A stretch of DNA of 64,000 nucleotides from Hyphomicrobiales bacterium (GTDB taxonomy: Bacteria; Pseudomonadota; Alphaproteobacteria; Rhizobiales; Beijerinckiaceae): positions 47,859 to 111,858 of the forward strand of contig JAPLOU010000028.1 in the NCBI GenBank assembly GCA_026400535.1, written 5' to 3'. Under the pieces are notes generated by a model. It was given only the letters and a program-made list of their open reading frames with translations, had not been told where the DNA came from and made no database searches. Position 1 is the stretch's first letter. Each line of letters opens with the position of its first letter. Shown here piece by piece: positions 17,586 to 25,480 of this stretch. The position numbers were made by a program, and so were the translations under genes.

Positions 17586-18620
17586 TTACATGGGTTTGGG
17601 GTGGTCGGCCGCATAGCGTGCCCGCTCGAACAGGAGCACGACAGGAATGGCGATGACCAGCGGCAGGATCAGATAGAGCAGCCGCCAGACCAGCAGCGCC
17701 GCGAGCACCGACGAGGCCGGCACATCGGGCATAAGGGCGAGGAAGATGGCCTCCATCACGCCGACGCCGCCCGGCACCTGGCTGACGAGGCCGGCACAAA
17801 ACGATAGCAGGAACGCCCCGAGGATGAGCAGAAAGCCCGGGTGGTGCTCCGTGGGGAGGGCAAAGTAGATGATGCCGGCGGCGCCGATGATCTCGAGCGG
17901 GGCGATCACGGTCTGGATCGCCACAATCCGGGCCTCGGGATAGGCCACTTCGGTACCTTTGATGTTGAGCGCCGGCAAATCGAGCAAAGCCCCGATCATG
18001 TAGAACATGCAGGCGGTCAGCAGGGCGAGGCCAACCACCCGCGCCGTGGTCTCCGAGACGGCAAACCAGCTTGACAGCTGTGCCATCGGCTGCAGCAGAT
18101 GCGGCGCTCCGATCAACGCGAAGCCGAGCATCAGCGCCGTGGCGTAAAAAAAGGTCAGCGTGCAGATGGCCACCAAAACCGCGACCTCCGGACCGGTCAG
18201 TCCCTTGGCGGTGTAGGCCCGATAGCGCACGGCTCCGCCGGACAGCACGCTCGCCCCGATGTTATGGGCAATCGCGTAGGTCACGAAGGCCGTGGTGGCG
18301 ACATAGGGAAACGGAATGGCCTTGTCCTTCTTCAGGTGCATCAGCGCGAGCTTATCGTACCAACCGAGGGCAAGGTAGGCGAGGATTGCCGAAAGCGTCG
18401 CAAGGGCAACGCCTTCAGGCGGGATGGCGGCAACCTTGCCGCCGATGACCTGCGCGATGGTCGCGATGTTCGAGACAATGTCGCCCTTCTCGAGCGCCGC
18501 CTTGATCAGCGGGTTTGTCGCGGCCTCGGCCTCGAGCTTGAAATAGAGCAGCCGGACGGACCAGATCACCGCGACGAGGCCGATCAGCGGCCAGAGGTAG
18601 TCCTTGAGGCGTGCGCGCAT
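17586..18620 (-). CDS. LPG-synthase-like/UPF0104 integral membrane protein
   Basis: 344 residues with about eight hydrophobic segments. It matches the membrane domain of lysylphosphatidylglycerol synthetases (flippase-like): the FVTYAIAHNIGASVLSGGAV segment, VRYRAYTAKGLTGPEV, and QVPGGVGVMEAIFLALMP are typical. The C-terminal aminoacyl-transferase domain is absent, so it is not a complete MprF. A lipid-translocating role is likely for the family but unproven here. It is preceded by the DUF305 gene (3-bp gap). Confidence 0.8.
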   Translation of the reverse strand: MRARLKDYLWPLIGLVAVIWSVRLLYFKLEAEAATNPLIKAALEKGDIVSNIATIAQVIGGKVAAIPPEGVALATLSAILAYLALGWYDKLALMHLKKDKAIPFPYVATTAFVTYAIAHNIGASVLSGGAVRYRAYTAKGLTGPEVAVLVAICTLTFFYATALMLGFALIGAPHLLQPMAQLSSWFAVSETTARVVGLALLTACMFYMIGALLDLPALNIKGTEVAYPEARIVAIQTVIAPLEIIGAAGIIYFALPTEHHPGFLLILGAFLLSFCAGLVSQVPGGVGVMEAIFLALMPDVPASSVLAALLVWRLLYLILPLVIAIPVVLLFERARYAADHPKPM

Positions 18621-18623
18621 GCC

Positions 18624-19007
18624 TCAGTTGCCGCGCCTGTTGAGCCGCTTGCGCATGAACGCAATCTCCTTGTCCTGGGCAGCCATGATCTCGACCGCCA
18701 TGATCGCGACCGCCATGATCTCGGCCGCGCGCTTCTTCAGGTCCCGATCCTTGCCATGCTCCAGAACGATCGTCGCCCTATCGACCGCCGCGATGTGATG
18801 CAAGATCCTGCCGCGGATGACATCGACATCCGCGTCGCGGGAAAAGCGGATGTTCATGTCCTGGTGCATCCTGGCGTTGACGGGCTGATAGGCCTTGGTC
18901 ACTGCCGAGGGCGCCGCAGGCACGCCGTGCCCGGCATGCTGGGCTGCGCCCGGACCCGGCTTCCCGAGAAGGAGGGCTGACGCCAAGATGATTGCTGGCC
19001 TGGACAG
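18624..19007 (-). CDS. DUF305-like exported protein with unusual start region
   Basis: About 127 residues if translation begins at CTG 19007. A signal-like stretch (SRPAIILASALLLGKPGPGA) leads to HQDMNIRFSRDADVDVIRGR, ILHHIAAVDRATIVLEHGKD and QDKEIAFMRKRLNRRG, which follow the DUF305 pattern of paired His/Met helices. There is no ATG or GTG in frame near the proper N-terminus. An AGGAG lies 6 nt before the CTG, inside the last of three 14-bp repeats. A TTG at codon 8 is the alternative start. The conserved helix contains a 5-residue repeat expansion. It could be functional with a rare start or a decaying gene. Confidence 0.5.
   Translation of the reverse strand: MSRPAIILASALLLGKPGPGAAQHAGHGVPAAPSAVTKAYQPVNARMHQDMNIRFSRDADVDVIRGRILHHIAAVDRATIVLEHGKDRDLKKRAAEIMAVAIMAVEIMAAQDKEIAFMRKRLNRRGN
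18682..18726 (-). repeat. 15-bp x3 in-frame repeat within the DUF305 gene
   Basis: Three near-identical 15-bp units (GCCATGATC followed by TCGACC, GCGACC or TCGGCC on the plus strand) encode EIMAVAIMAVEIMA. They insert about two extra 5-residue steps into the helix that in other DUF305 proteins runs directly into the Q-x-x-EI motif. Confidence 0.85.
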
Positions 19008-19048
19008 TGTCGTCTCCTGTGTGTCGTCTCCTGTGTGTCGTCTCCTGT
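19007..19048 (-). repeat. 14-bp x3 tandem repeat carrying Shine-Dalgarno sequence
   Basis: Three perfect copies of GTGTCGTCTCCTGT (plus strand) at 19007-19020, 19021-19034 and 19035-19048. Read on the minus strand each contains AGGAG. The unit is not a multiple of three, so copy-number change shifts any upstream reading frame relative to the DUF305 coding region. Confidence 0.95.
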
Positions 19049-19147
19049 GTTGGGCTCCGACCGCGCTCGTGGCATAGTCACAACGGTTGCCGTTCAGGGC
19101 GAGGCGCGCAACCTGATTCAGTTGAGCTTGGATTCGCACGGAACACA

Positions 19148-19774
19148 ATGACCATGACCACGCCGGGCATCATCCTGAACCTGGAGGGCTATACCTTTGT
19201 TCCACCCGGCAAGATGGCCACGATCGTCACCTTCCTCCAGATGCAGACGCAGCCAGCGCTGCGGCCGGACCCGCCAGGCACGGACGGGCTGATCCTTTGC
19301 AGGCTGACCAAGGGCGAAACGGAGCGTTACCTTGCGATCTACCGCACGCTGGGTGAACGCTGGATGTGGTTCAGCCGGCTGGTGCTGGAACGATCACGTC
19401 TTGATGGGATCGTGTGGCACCCGGCCGTTGAGGTCTATGCGCTGCAGCGCGAGGGCACCGATTGTGGCCTGCTCGAACTTGATTTCCGCGAGGCAGCCGC
19501 CTGCGAGATCGCCTTTTTCGGTCTGTTTGACAGCGAGGTGGGCGGCGGCGCCGGCCGCTGGCTGATGAACCGGGCTCTGGCGCTTGGCTGGCGCCCGGGG
19601 ATCAGCCGGGTGTGGGTCCACACCTGTCATTTCGATGATCCGCGCGCGCTGGCGTTCTATCAGCGCTCGGGCTTCCGGCCCTACAAATGCGCCATCGAGG
19701 TCGGTGACGATCCGCGTCTCAACGGCACCATGCGGCGCGATGCGGCGCCGCATGTTCCGGTCTACGAGACCTGA
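19148..19774 (+). CDS. GNAT family N-acetyltransferase
   Basis: 208 residues. The acetyl-CoA-binding region is GLFDSEVGGGAGRWLMNRAL followed by RVWVHTCHFDDPRALAFYQR and SGFRPYK, the classic GNAT C-terminal pattern. The N-terminal 100 residues are conserved among alphaproteobacterial homologues. The substrate is not predictable. ATG 19148 was chosen because the region upstream is the divergent DUF305 leader. It converges with fliJ, leaving 9 bp between stops. Confidence 0.8.
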   Translation: MTMTTPGIILNLEGYTFVPPGKMATIVTFLQMQTQPALRPDPPGTDGLILCRLTKGETERYLAIYRTLGERWMWFSRLVLERSRLDGIVWHPAVEVYALQREGTDCGLLELDFREAAACEIAFFGLFDSEVGGGAGRWLMNRALALGWRPGISRVWVHTCHFDDPRALAFYQRSGFRPYKCAIEVGDDPRLNGTMRRDAAPHVPVYET

Positions 19775-19783
19775 GGACTGCGG

Positions 19784-20191
19784 TCAGCCGCGCGTCATCC
19801 GAAGGCCGATGGCGTCCATGGCCGCCTGGTCGCGAACGCCTTGCACGGCCCGCTCGGCCGTCTTCTCGCGGTCATCGAGGATCTCGACCTTCTTCATCTC
19901 TTCGAAGGCTTCGGCCAGAGCGGCCTTGGCCTCGTCGAGCTGGCCGCGCAGGTTGTCCGCCGACTGCTGAAGGTTGTCGCGGCGGCCTTTGGCAGCCTTG
20001 GCATAGGTCGGATAGGCGAAATGTGCCGTATCGTTGATCCCTGAACGCGCTTCCTCGGCCTTGATCTCGCGATCAAGCTCGAAGGCCATGCGCTCGAAAT
20101 CAGCGATCATCATCTCGATCTGCGCAACCCGGCGACGCTTCTCGTCTACCTGGAAACGCTTGAGACGGATCAGGGTCTCTCGCGACTTCAT
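19784..20191 (-). CDS. fliJ: flagellar export chaperone FliJ
   Basis: 135 residues, almost entirely alpha-helical coiled coil. The starting segment SRETLIRLKRFQVDEKRRRV and the central ADFERMAFELDREIKAEEAR are typical of alphaproteobacterial FliJ, which forms the stalk of the FliI ATPase ring and escorts substrates to the export gate. It lies downstream of fliI on the same strand but is separated from it by 145 bp, longer than usual for this pair. Confidence 0.9.
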   Translation of the reverse strand: MKSRETLIRLKRFQVDEKRRRVAQIEMMIADFERMAFELDREIKAEEARSGINDTAHFAYPTYAKAAKGRRDNLQQSADNLRGQLDEAKAALAEAFEEMKKVEILDDREKTAERAVQGVRDQAAMDAIGLRMTRG

Positions 20192-20289
20192 GATGGTCTG
20201 TTACTCCCCAAACGCTGGCCGTCTGCCAGTCCTTGGACTGACCGGCCACAATCAAAGACCTTCGCGAGACACCCCCAATCTGACCGACG

Positions 20290-20336
20290 CTGGTTGATCT
20301 TTCGTTACCGAATGTGCGATTTCTGGTTGATCAACG
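20290..20336 (-). promoter_or_regulatory. direct repeat and palindrome between fliI and fliJ
   Basis: CTGGTTGATC occurs at 20290-20299 and again at 20323-20332, 33 bp apart (about three helical turns). The second copy is part of the perfect palindrome GTTGATCAAC (20326-20335), which ends one base before the fliI stop. This could be a regulator site for fliJ, but no matching regulator is known to me. Confidence 0.3.
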
Positions 20337-21671
20337 TCATTTTGCCATGATTTCGGCGAGCATTCTGTAGCTCTCCTCCAGAGACGATGCTTCATCCTTG
20401 CCCTGGGTGAGGAAGCTCTCGAGCGCCGGATTGAGCCGTATGGCCTCGTCGACTTCCGCCGAGGAGCCGGGCCGGTAGGCGCCGAGCCTGATCAGTTCCT
20501 CCATGTCCGCATAGGTGCCGAGGGTCTGGCGGGCCTTCTGGACCGTCGGCCAATAGACCGGGTTCGCTGACTTCGGCATCGTCCGGGACACGGATTTGAG
20601 GATGTTGATGGCCGGGTAGCGGCCGCGCTCGGCGATGGCCCGCTCCATGACGATGTGGCCATCCAGAATGCCGCGCACGGCATCTGCCACAGGCTCGTTG
20701 TGGTCGTCCCCGTCGACCAGCACGGTGAACAGCCCGGTGATGGCGCCGGTGCCCGTGCCAGGGCCGGCCCGCTCCAGCAGGCGCGGCAACTCGCTGAACA
20801 CGGTCGGTGTATAACCTTTTGTGGTGGGTGGCTCGCCCGCCGCAAGGCCGATCTCGCGCTGGGCCATCGCAAAGCGTGTGACCGAGTCCATCATGCACAG
20901 GACCTGCGCATCCTGATCGCGAAAGAACTCGGCCAGGGCAAAGGTCATGTAGGCGGCCTGCTTGCGCATCAGCGCGGGCTCGTCCGAGGTTGCGACGATC
21001 ACCACCGAGCGGGCAAGTCCTTCCGCGCCAAGGTCATCCTGCAGGAACTCCTGCACCTCGCGACCGCGTTCGCCGATCAGGCCGATCACCGAGACATCGC
21101 AGGCCGCATTGCGGGCCAGCATGGAGAGCAGAACCGATTTGCCCACGCCCGATCCGGCGAAGATGCCCATGCGCTGGCCGGTGCAGCAGGTCAGGAATGC
21201 GTTCATTGCCCTGACGCCAAGATCAAGCGGGGCGCCCACGCGGCGGCGGGCATGGGCGGGCGGCGGATCGGCGCGAAACGCGTAGAGCCGGTCCCCCTCG
21301 GGCAGCGGCGGGCCGCCATCGATCGGGCGGCCGAAGGCGTCGATCACGCGTCCAAGCCAGCCTCGTGACGGGCGGATGCCGGGTTGCGAACGCCGGACAT
21401 GCGCGGGGCAGCCGCGGCGAATGCCCTCGAGGGGCCCAAAGGGCATGACCAGCGCGCGCTCGCCGTCGAAGCCGACGACTTCGCACGGCACCATCACGCC
21501 GGAGCCGATCTCGATGTCCAGCCGCCCGCCAAGGCTCATCGCGCCGACCGGCCCTGCAATCTCCACGAGCAGCCCCTGCACGGCAGCCACGCGACCATAG
21601 ACATCGACCGGTCCGATTCCGTCGAGCGCCGCGTCCAGCGAGGTCAGCAATGGTGTTTTGTCAGCACTCAT
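20337..21671 (-). CDS. fliI: flagellum-specific ATP synthase FliI
   Basis: 444 residues. FliI is the hexameric ATPase that energises flagellar protein export. Walker [10 protein letters not shown] lies at 172-180, and Walker B is in [19 protein letters not shown]. The F1-beta-like [20 protein letters not shown] and [17 protein letters not shown] are conserved. The N-terminal 20 residues would bind FliH. It is divergent from ctrA across 411 bp that carry a GTTAACCAC site in the orientation of fliI, so it is likely a CtrA target. Confidence 0.97.
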   Translation of the reverse strand: MSADKTPLLTSLDAALDGIGPVDVYGRVAAVQGLLVEIAGPVGAMSLGGRLDIEIGSGVMVPCEVVGFDGERALVMPFGPLEGIRRGCPAHVRRSQPGIRPSRGWLGRVIDAFGRPIDGGPPLPEGDRLYAFRADPPPAHARRRVGAPLDLGVRAMNAFLTCCTGQRMGIFAGSGVGKSVLLSMLARNAACDVSVIGLIGERGREVQEFLQDDLGAEGLARSVVIVATSDEPALMRKQAAYMTFALAEFFRDQDAQVLCMMDSVTRFAMAQREIGLAAGEPPTTKGYTPTVFSELPRLLERAGPGTGTGAITGLFTVLVDGDDHNEPVADAVRGILDGHIVMERAIAERGRYPAINILKSVSRTMPKSANPVYWPTVQKARQTLGTYADMEELIRLGAYRPGSSAEVDEAIRLNPALESFLTQGKDEASSLEESYRMLAEIMAK

Positions 21672-21751
21672 GCCCCGACTTCGTCAAAAGGAACCGCTTC
21701 GACCGCGAACCGCTTTAGAACACTGCAACATTTTATGGGAAGAGCGCCGCC

Positions 21752-21768
21752 GTAAACGATTCGTTTAC
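21752..21768. promoter_or_regulatory. perfect inverted repeat with central GANTC
   Basis: GTAAACG-ATT-CGTTTAC, with 7-bp arms. The GANTC site GATTC (21758-21762) spans the spacer, so adenine methylation would fall at the symmetry centre. It lies 81 bp upstream of fliI and 315 bp upstream of ctrA. Confidence 0.5.
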
Positions 21769-21772
21769 CCGC

Positions 21773-21781
21773 GTGGTTAAC
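21773..21781 (-). promoter_or_regulatory. candidate CtrA site GTTAACCAC upstream of fliI
   Basis: On the minus strand this reads GTTAACCAC, the same 9-mer found before fliF, flhA and ctrA. It is 102 bp before the fliI start. The match is to a half-site. Confidence 0.5.
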
Positions 21782-21896
21782 AATGAGCATGTCGAAGGTC
21801 CATGTGTCCATGCGAAAGCGCGGTGCGTCGTGGCCCCAAGATCACCAGCTGCACAGGTTGCGTGGAAGGGTCACATCAAAGCGGTTGAAGCCTTTT

Positions 21897-22003
21897 GATT
21901 CAACTTGACTCAATCTGCACAATGGGACTTGCGCTCGCGACTCACACTTTGTTAACCACTGTGTTCGTAGCGTGTCGCGTGGTGTTCGAACGGTTGGCGA
22001 TTC
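21897..22003. promoter_or_regulatory. cluster of GANTC (CcrM) methylation sites upstream of ctrA
   Basis: GATTC at 21897, GACTC at 21907, GACTC at 21939 and GATTC at 21999 lie within 107 bp, with a fifth at 21758. In Caulobacter a GANTC in ctrA P1 ties transcription to replication fork passage. Several sites here suggest the same logic. Confidence 0.6.
21951..21959 (+). promoter_or_regulatory. candidate CtrA site GTTAACCAC upstream of ctrA
   Basis: Exact 9-mer, 124 bp before the ctrA ATG and near the GANTC cluster. It would fit CtrA autoregulation. Confidence 0.5.
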
Positions 22004-22082
22004 GGTGCTTGCTATCGGTGGCGCGGTCGCGGCTCGGATGGTTTGGCGGCTTCCACAAGGACGAAAACGAGGACGATGGGAC

Positions 22083-22784
22083 ATGCGCGTTCTGCTAGTT
22101 GAAGATGACAGCGCGACCGCTCAAAGCATTGAGCTGATGCTCAAGTCGGAGAGTTTCAACGTCTACACCACCGACCTTGGTGAAGAAGGCGTCGACCTCG
22201 GCAAGCTTTACGATTACGATATCATTTTGCTGGACCTCAACCTCCCCGACATGTCGGGTTACGAGGTGTTGCGCTCCTTGCGGGTCGCGAAGGTCAAGAC
22301 GCCCATTCTCATTCTGTCCGGCCTGGCCGGCATCGAGGACAAGGTTCGTGGCCTCGGCTTCGGGGCCGACGACTATCTGACCAAGCCGTTCCACAAGGAC
22401 GAGCTTGTCGCCCGCATCCATGCGATCGTCCGGCGCTCGAAGGGCCATGCCCAGTCCGTGATCACGACCGGCGACCTGATCGTCAACCTCGACACCAAGA
22501 CGGTGGAGGTCGATGGCCAGCGCGTGCATCTGACCGGCAAGGAATACCAGATGCTGGAGCTGCTCTCGCTGCGCAAGGGCACGACGCTCACCAAGGAAAT
22601 GTTCCTCAATCATCTGTACGGCGGCATGGATGAGCCGGAGCTCAAGATCATCGACGTGTTCATCTGCAAGCTGCGCAAGAAACTGGCCAATGCCTCCGAT
22701 GGCAAGAACTACATCGAGACAGTCTGGGGACGTGGCTACGTGCTGCGCGAGCCGTCTGAATCCGAAGAGCGCATCCCGGCCTGA
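22083..22784 (+). CDS. ctrA: cell-cycle response regulator CtrA
   Basis: 233 residues, OmpR/PhoB family. The receiver begins [20 protein letters not shown], with the phospho-acceptor D51 in [14 protein letters not shown] and K at TKPFHKDEL. The winged-helix DNA-binding domain has [17 protein letters not shown] and [15 protein letters not shown]. The protein is almost residue-for-residue the CtrA pattern, so the call is firm. CtrA controls cell division, replication in some species, and flagellar/chemotaxis genes, and it receives phosphate through ChpT. The C-terminus ends ERIPA rather than Caulobacter's Ala-Ala ClpXP tag. A strong bidirectional terminator follows. Confidence 0.97.
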   Translation: MRVLLVEDDSATAQSIELMLKSESFNVYTTDLGEEGVDLGKLYDYDIILLDLNLPDMSGYEVLRSLRVAKVKTPILILSGLAGIEDKVRGLGFGADDYLTKPFHKDELVARIHAIVRRSKGHAQSVITTGDLIVNLDTKTVEVDGQRVHLTGKEYQMLELLSLRKGTTLTKEMFLNHLYGGMDEPELKIIDVFICKLRKKLANASDGKNYIETVWGRGYVLREPSESEERIPA

Positions 22785-22830
22785 TGGAGCCATGTCCGGC
22801 GCGCTTGCCGGACAAGCGTGACGTTGACCG

Positions 22831-22869
22831 ACCAGAAAGCCCCGGGCAAGCTGTCCGGGGCTTTCTGGT
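22831..22869. terminator. strong bidirectional terminator between ctrA and cheR
   Basis: Perfect 15-bp arms, ACCAGAAAGCCCCGG and its complement, around a 9-nt loop. The T/A-rich outer part (CTTTCTGGTT on plus, the same on minus) lets it act on both convergent genes. Confidence 0.85.
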
Positions 22870-22919
22870 TCGTGCGGCTGGCTAGGCAATGCCGCTGTGC
22901 CCGGTGATACGGCTTTGCC

Positions 22920-23870
22920 TCAGCCGTTTGCGGTCGTCCGCGTGACAAGGCGCAGGGGCGGGCGCGGGGCTGAGCCGGGGACTGAGGGCCTGGCGCGAAG
23001 CGGCGCAGATGAAAGCGCGGCCGGCCGCATGACCGTTTCGCCGCGGACGGCGCGGGCGCCGGCGATGCTGCTGCGATGCAGGCCGCGGCGGTTCGGATCC
23101 GCCTCGAACAGATCGCTGACGCCCTGGGCCGTTTCGGTTGCGCCGAGCATCAGAAAGCCGTCAGGCCGCATCTGCCGATGCAGGGCGTCGAGCACTGTGC
23201 CCCTGGTCGGACGGTCAAGATAGATCAGGATGTTGCGGCACAGGATGAGGTCGAACTGACCCAGATGCTGGCACGGCTCGAGCAGGTTGTGGGTTCTGAA
23301 CGTCACCAACTGGCGGATCCGCTCCGACAGGCGCCAGCGCTCCCCGTCCCGGGTGAAGTGCTTCAACAGCAGGCGTGTCGGCAGGCCGCGCTGCACCTCG
23401 AATTGCGAATACAGCCCCGTGCGGCCGCGCTCCACCATGTCGTCGCAGATGTCGGTTGCCAGAATCTCGAAGCGCCAGCCTGGCAGGATCGGCCTGACTT
23501 CGTCGATCAACATGGCGATCGAGTAGGGCTCCTGTCCGCTCGATGCGGCAGCGCACCAGATGCGCAACACGCGTTCGGCGCGGCGGGCCGACTGCAGCGT
23601 GGGCAGCACGAGGTCGCGTATGCTGGCAAAGGGATATGAGTCGCGGAAAAATAGGGTTTCGTTTGTCATCATGGCCGCGACGGTTGCCGTCTCGAGCCTG
23701 CGATCGCCTGCCATGAGGCGATGGACGAGCGTGCACAGGTCCGGCAAGGCATGCCTGCGGCAGACGGCACCGAGGCGACCTTCGGCGAGGTACCGCTTCT
23801 GCGCAGACAGGGCGAGGCCAGAGCGCCTGCGCAGGAACGCGCATAACCAGGCGAACTCACTCTCAGTCAT
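22920..23870 (-). CDS. cheR: chemotaxis protein methyltransferase CheR
   Basis: 316 residues. CheR methylates glutamates of chemoreceptors with SAM. The all-helical N-domain (1-75) leads to TNETLFFRDSYPF and the SAM site LRIWCAAASSGQEPYSIAML. FDLILCRNILIYLDRPTRG and GFLMLGATE complete the pattern. After about residue 255 comes a basic, Pro/Arg-rich tail without a known domain. The start overlaps the cheB stop by 4 bp (ATGA), so translation is coupled. It is the last gene of the cheA-W-Y-B-R operon. Confidence 0.95.
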   Translation of the reverse strand: MTESEFAWLCAFLRRRSGLALSAQKRYLAEGRLGAVCRRHALPDLCTLVHRLMAGDRRLETATVAAMMTNETLFFRDSYPFASIRDLVLPTLQSARRAERVLRIWCAAASSGQEPYSIAMLIDEVRPILPGWRFEILATDICDDMVERGRTGLYSQFEVQRGLPTRLLLKHFTRDGERWRLSERIRQLVTFRTHNLLEPCQHLGQFDLILCRNILIYLDRPTRGTVLDALHRQMRPDGFLMLGATETAQGVSDLFEADPNRRGLHRSSIAGARAVRGETVMRPAALSSAPLRARPSVPGSAPRPPLRLVTRTTANG

Positions 23871-25021
23871 GGCGGTGAACTCCCAAGAACAATCCGGCTT
23901 AGTGCGAGGCCGATCTGCTCGATGCCAAGCATTTGCTCGGCAAGACCCTGACGGACGATCGAGCCAGGCATGCCCCAGACAACGCTGGTCGCCTCGTCCT
24001 GCACGATGATACGCGCCCCGGCATCGCGCAGTTGCCGCGCGCCAACCGTGCCGTCGCTGCCCATGCCGGTCAGCACAACGCCGAGCGCCGATGCTCCGTA
24101 GACGGAGGCTGCGTCGGAGAAGGTCAGATCAATCGCCGGCTTGCAGAAGTTGACGGCCGGGCCATCGTCCAGCCAGAAGCGCGGTATGCCCTCGGAGCGC
24201 TCAAGCCTGAGATGGCGGCCGCCCGGCGCAATGTAGACATGGCCACCGAGAGGCTCCTCCCGATGGCGCGCCTCCGCCACGGGGTACCTGAAGCGCGCTC
24301 CCAGCTGCTCGGCAAAGGAGGCCGTGAAGAGGGACTGCATGTGCTGGATGATGATCACCGGCAACAAGGCGATCGCCGGCCCGAGTTGATCGAGCACCCG
24401 CGTGATCGCCTTTGGGCCGCCGGTGGAGGCTCCGATCAGCAGCGCCCTCGGCGCGACCTCCGGCCTTGCTGGCGCAGGTTTGCCCTTAATCGGCTTTGCT
24501 CGATCGTCGGCTTGAACCCGCGCAGGGGCGCCGTGCTGCGTCAGGCCGGGCCGTTGGCGCCCTGGGGGAGGGCTCTTCGCATTGATGAGCCCCTCAAGTG
24601 TGCTGATGAAGACGTCGCGGAAGCTTGTCGACATGGTGAGGTCACCGTTGCCGTCCGGTTTGGCCACGACCTCGAGCGCACCGAGCGCCTGGCATTCCAG
24701 CGCCAAAGGTGCGTGGCGCGCGGTCAGGCAGGAGGCAACCATGATGCGGCTCGCCGGGCTGACCCTGCGCAGTTGCCGCAACGCAGCCAGACCGTCCAGA
24801 ATGGGCATTTGAAGATCGAGAACGATGATGTCGGGCCGGTGCCGTTCGGCGGCGGCGATCGCGCTCATCCCGTTCGCCGCCACGCCGATCACGGCCAGGG
24901 CAGGATGCTCGCTGATCCAGCGGCTGAACAGACCGCGTGCCACGACGGAGCCGTCGACAATCAGCACCCGGGCCGTTGCGGTCTGGCCTGGATCGTCACT
25001 CTGGCGCGGCGAAGGGAACAT
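23867..25021 (-). CDS. cheB: chemotaxis response regulator/methylesterase CheB
   Basis: 384 residues. CheB removes methyl groups from receptors when phosphorylated by CheA. The receiver domain has VLIVDGSVVARGLFSRWI and D69 in DIIVLDLQMPILDG. The usual second acid of the D-D pair is Gly here. The esterase domain carries Ser in LLIGASTGGPKAITRV, His in IIIQHMQSLF and Asp in GMGSDGTVG. ATG 25021 is chosen because GAAGG sits 5 nt upstream. A GTG at 25057 is the alternative. It lies between cheY and cheR. Confidence 0.93.
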   Translation of the reverse strand: MFPSPRQSDDPGQTATARVLIVDGSVVARGLFSRWISEHPALAVIGVAANGMSAIAAAERHRPDIIVLDLQMPILDGLAALRQLRRVSPASRIMVASCLTARHAPLALECQALGALEVVAKPDGNGDLTMSTSFRDVFISTLEGLINAKSPPPGRQRPGLTQHGAPARVQADDRAKPIKGKPAPARPEVAPRALLIGASTGGPKAITRVLDQLGPAIALLPVIIIQHMQSLFTASFAEQLGARFRYPVAEARHREEPLGGHVYIAPGGRHLRLERSEGIPRFWLDDGPAVNFCKPAIDLTFSDAASVYGASALGVVLTGMGSDGTVGARQLRDAGARIIVQDEATSVVWGMPGSIVRQGLAEQMLGIEQIGLALSRIVLGSSPP

Positions 25022-25083
25022 CGACACCTTCTCGGACTGACCTTCCGGGTTGCACACGGACGCAATAGCCTGCGGGCCAAACC

Positions 25084-25449
25084 TCAGTTAAGGCCTACCT
25101 GATGGAACTTCGAGATCAGGATTTCGGCGTCGAACGGCTTCATGACGTACTCGTCGGCGCCTGCATGCATGGCCCGCGTGATCTGGGCGATGTCGTTCTC
25201 GGTCGTGCAGAAGACCACCTTCGGAGCCTTGCCGAGCGGCAGGGCGCGCAAGGCCCTGAGAACGTCAAAGCCGTCCATCACGGGCATGGTCCAATCGAGC
25301 AAGATCGCATCCGGCATGCGCTGCCGGCACATGTCCATGGCCTGCGCGCCATCCTCTGCCTCGCTGATCTGGAAGGACAGCCCTTCGAGAATCCGCCGGG
25401 CAACTTTCCGGATGACCGCTGAATCATCAACAACGAGGCAGGTTTTCAT
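25084..25449 (-). CDS. cheY: chemotaxis response regulator CheY
   Basis: 121 residues, a single receiver domain. MKTCLVVDDSAVIRKVARRI gives the acidic pair, D52 lies in AILLDWTMPVMDGF, T82/T83 in VVFCTTENDIAQI, and K104 in YVMKPFDAEIL. Phospho-CheY would bind FliM/FliN and alter motor rotation. No cheZ or cheX lies in the window, so dephosphorylation may rely on other CheY proteins acting as phosphate sinks, as in other alphaproteobacteria (inference). Confidence 0.93.
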   Translation of the reverse strand: MKTCLVVDDSAVIRKVARRILEGLSFQISEAEDGAQAMDMCRQRMPDAILLDWTMPVMDGFDVLRALRALPLGKAPKVVFCTTENDIAQITRAMHAGADEYVMKPFDAEILISKFHQVGLN

Positions 25450-25480
25450 TCTTGTTTGTCCTCATAGGGCGCTGGCGGGC

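Larger units (their letters stand above)
21672..22082. other. fliI-ctrA divergent intergenic region (411 bp)
   Basis: No gene recognised. The region holds a perfect inverted repeat (21752-21768), two GTTAACCAC sites of opposite orientation (21773-21781, 21951-21959) and five GANTC methylation sites (21758, 21897, 21907, 21939, 21999). Promoters for both genes must lie here. A continuous frame reaches from 21972 into ctrA, but the CtrA N-terminus fixes the start at 22083. Confidence 0.8.
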
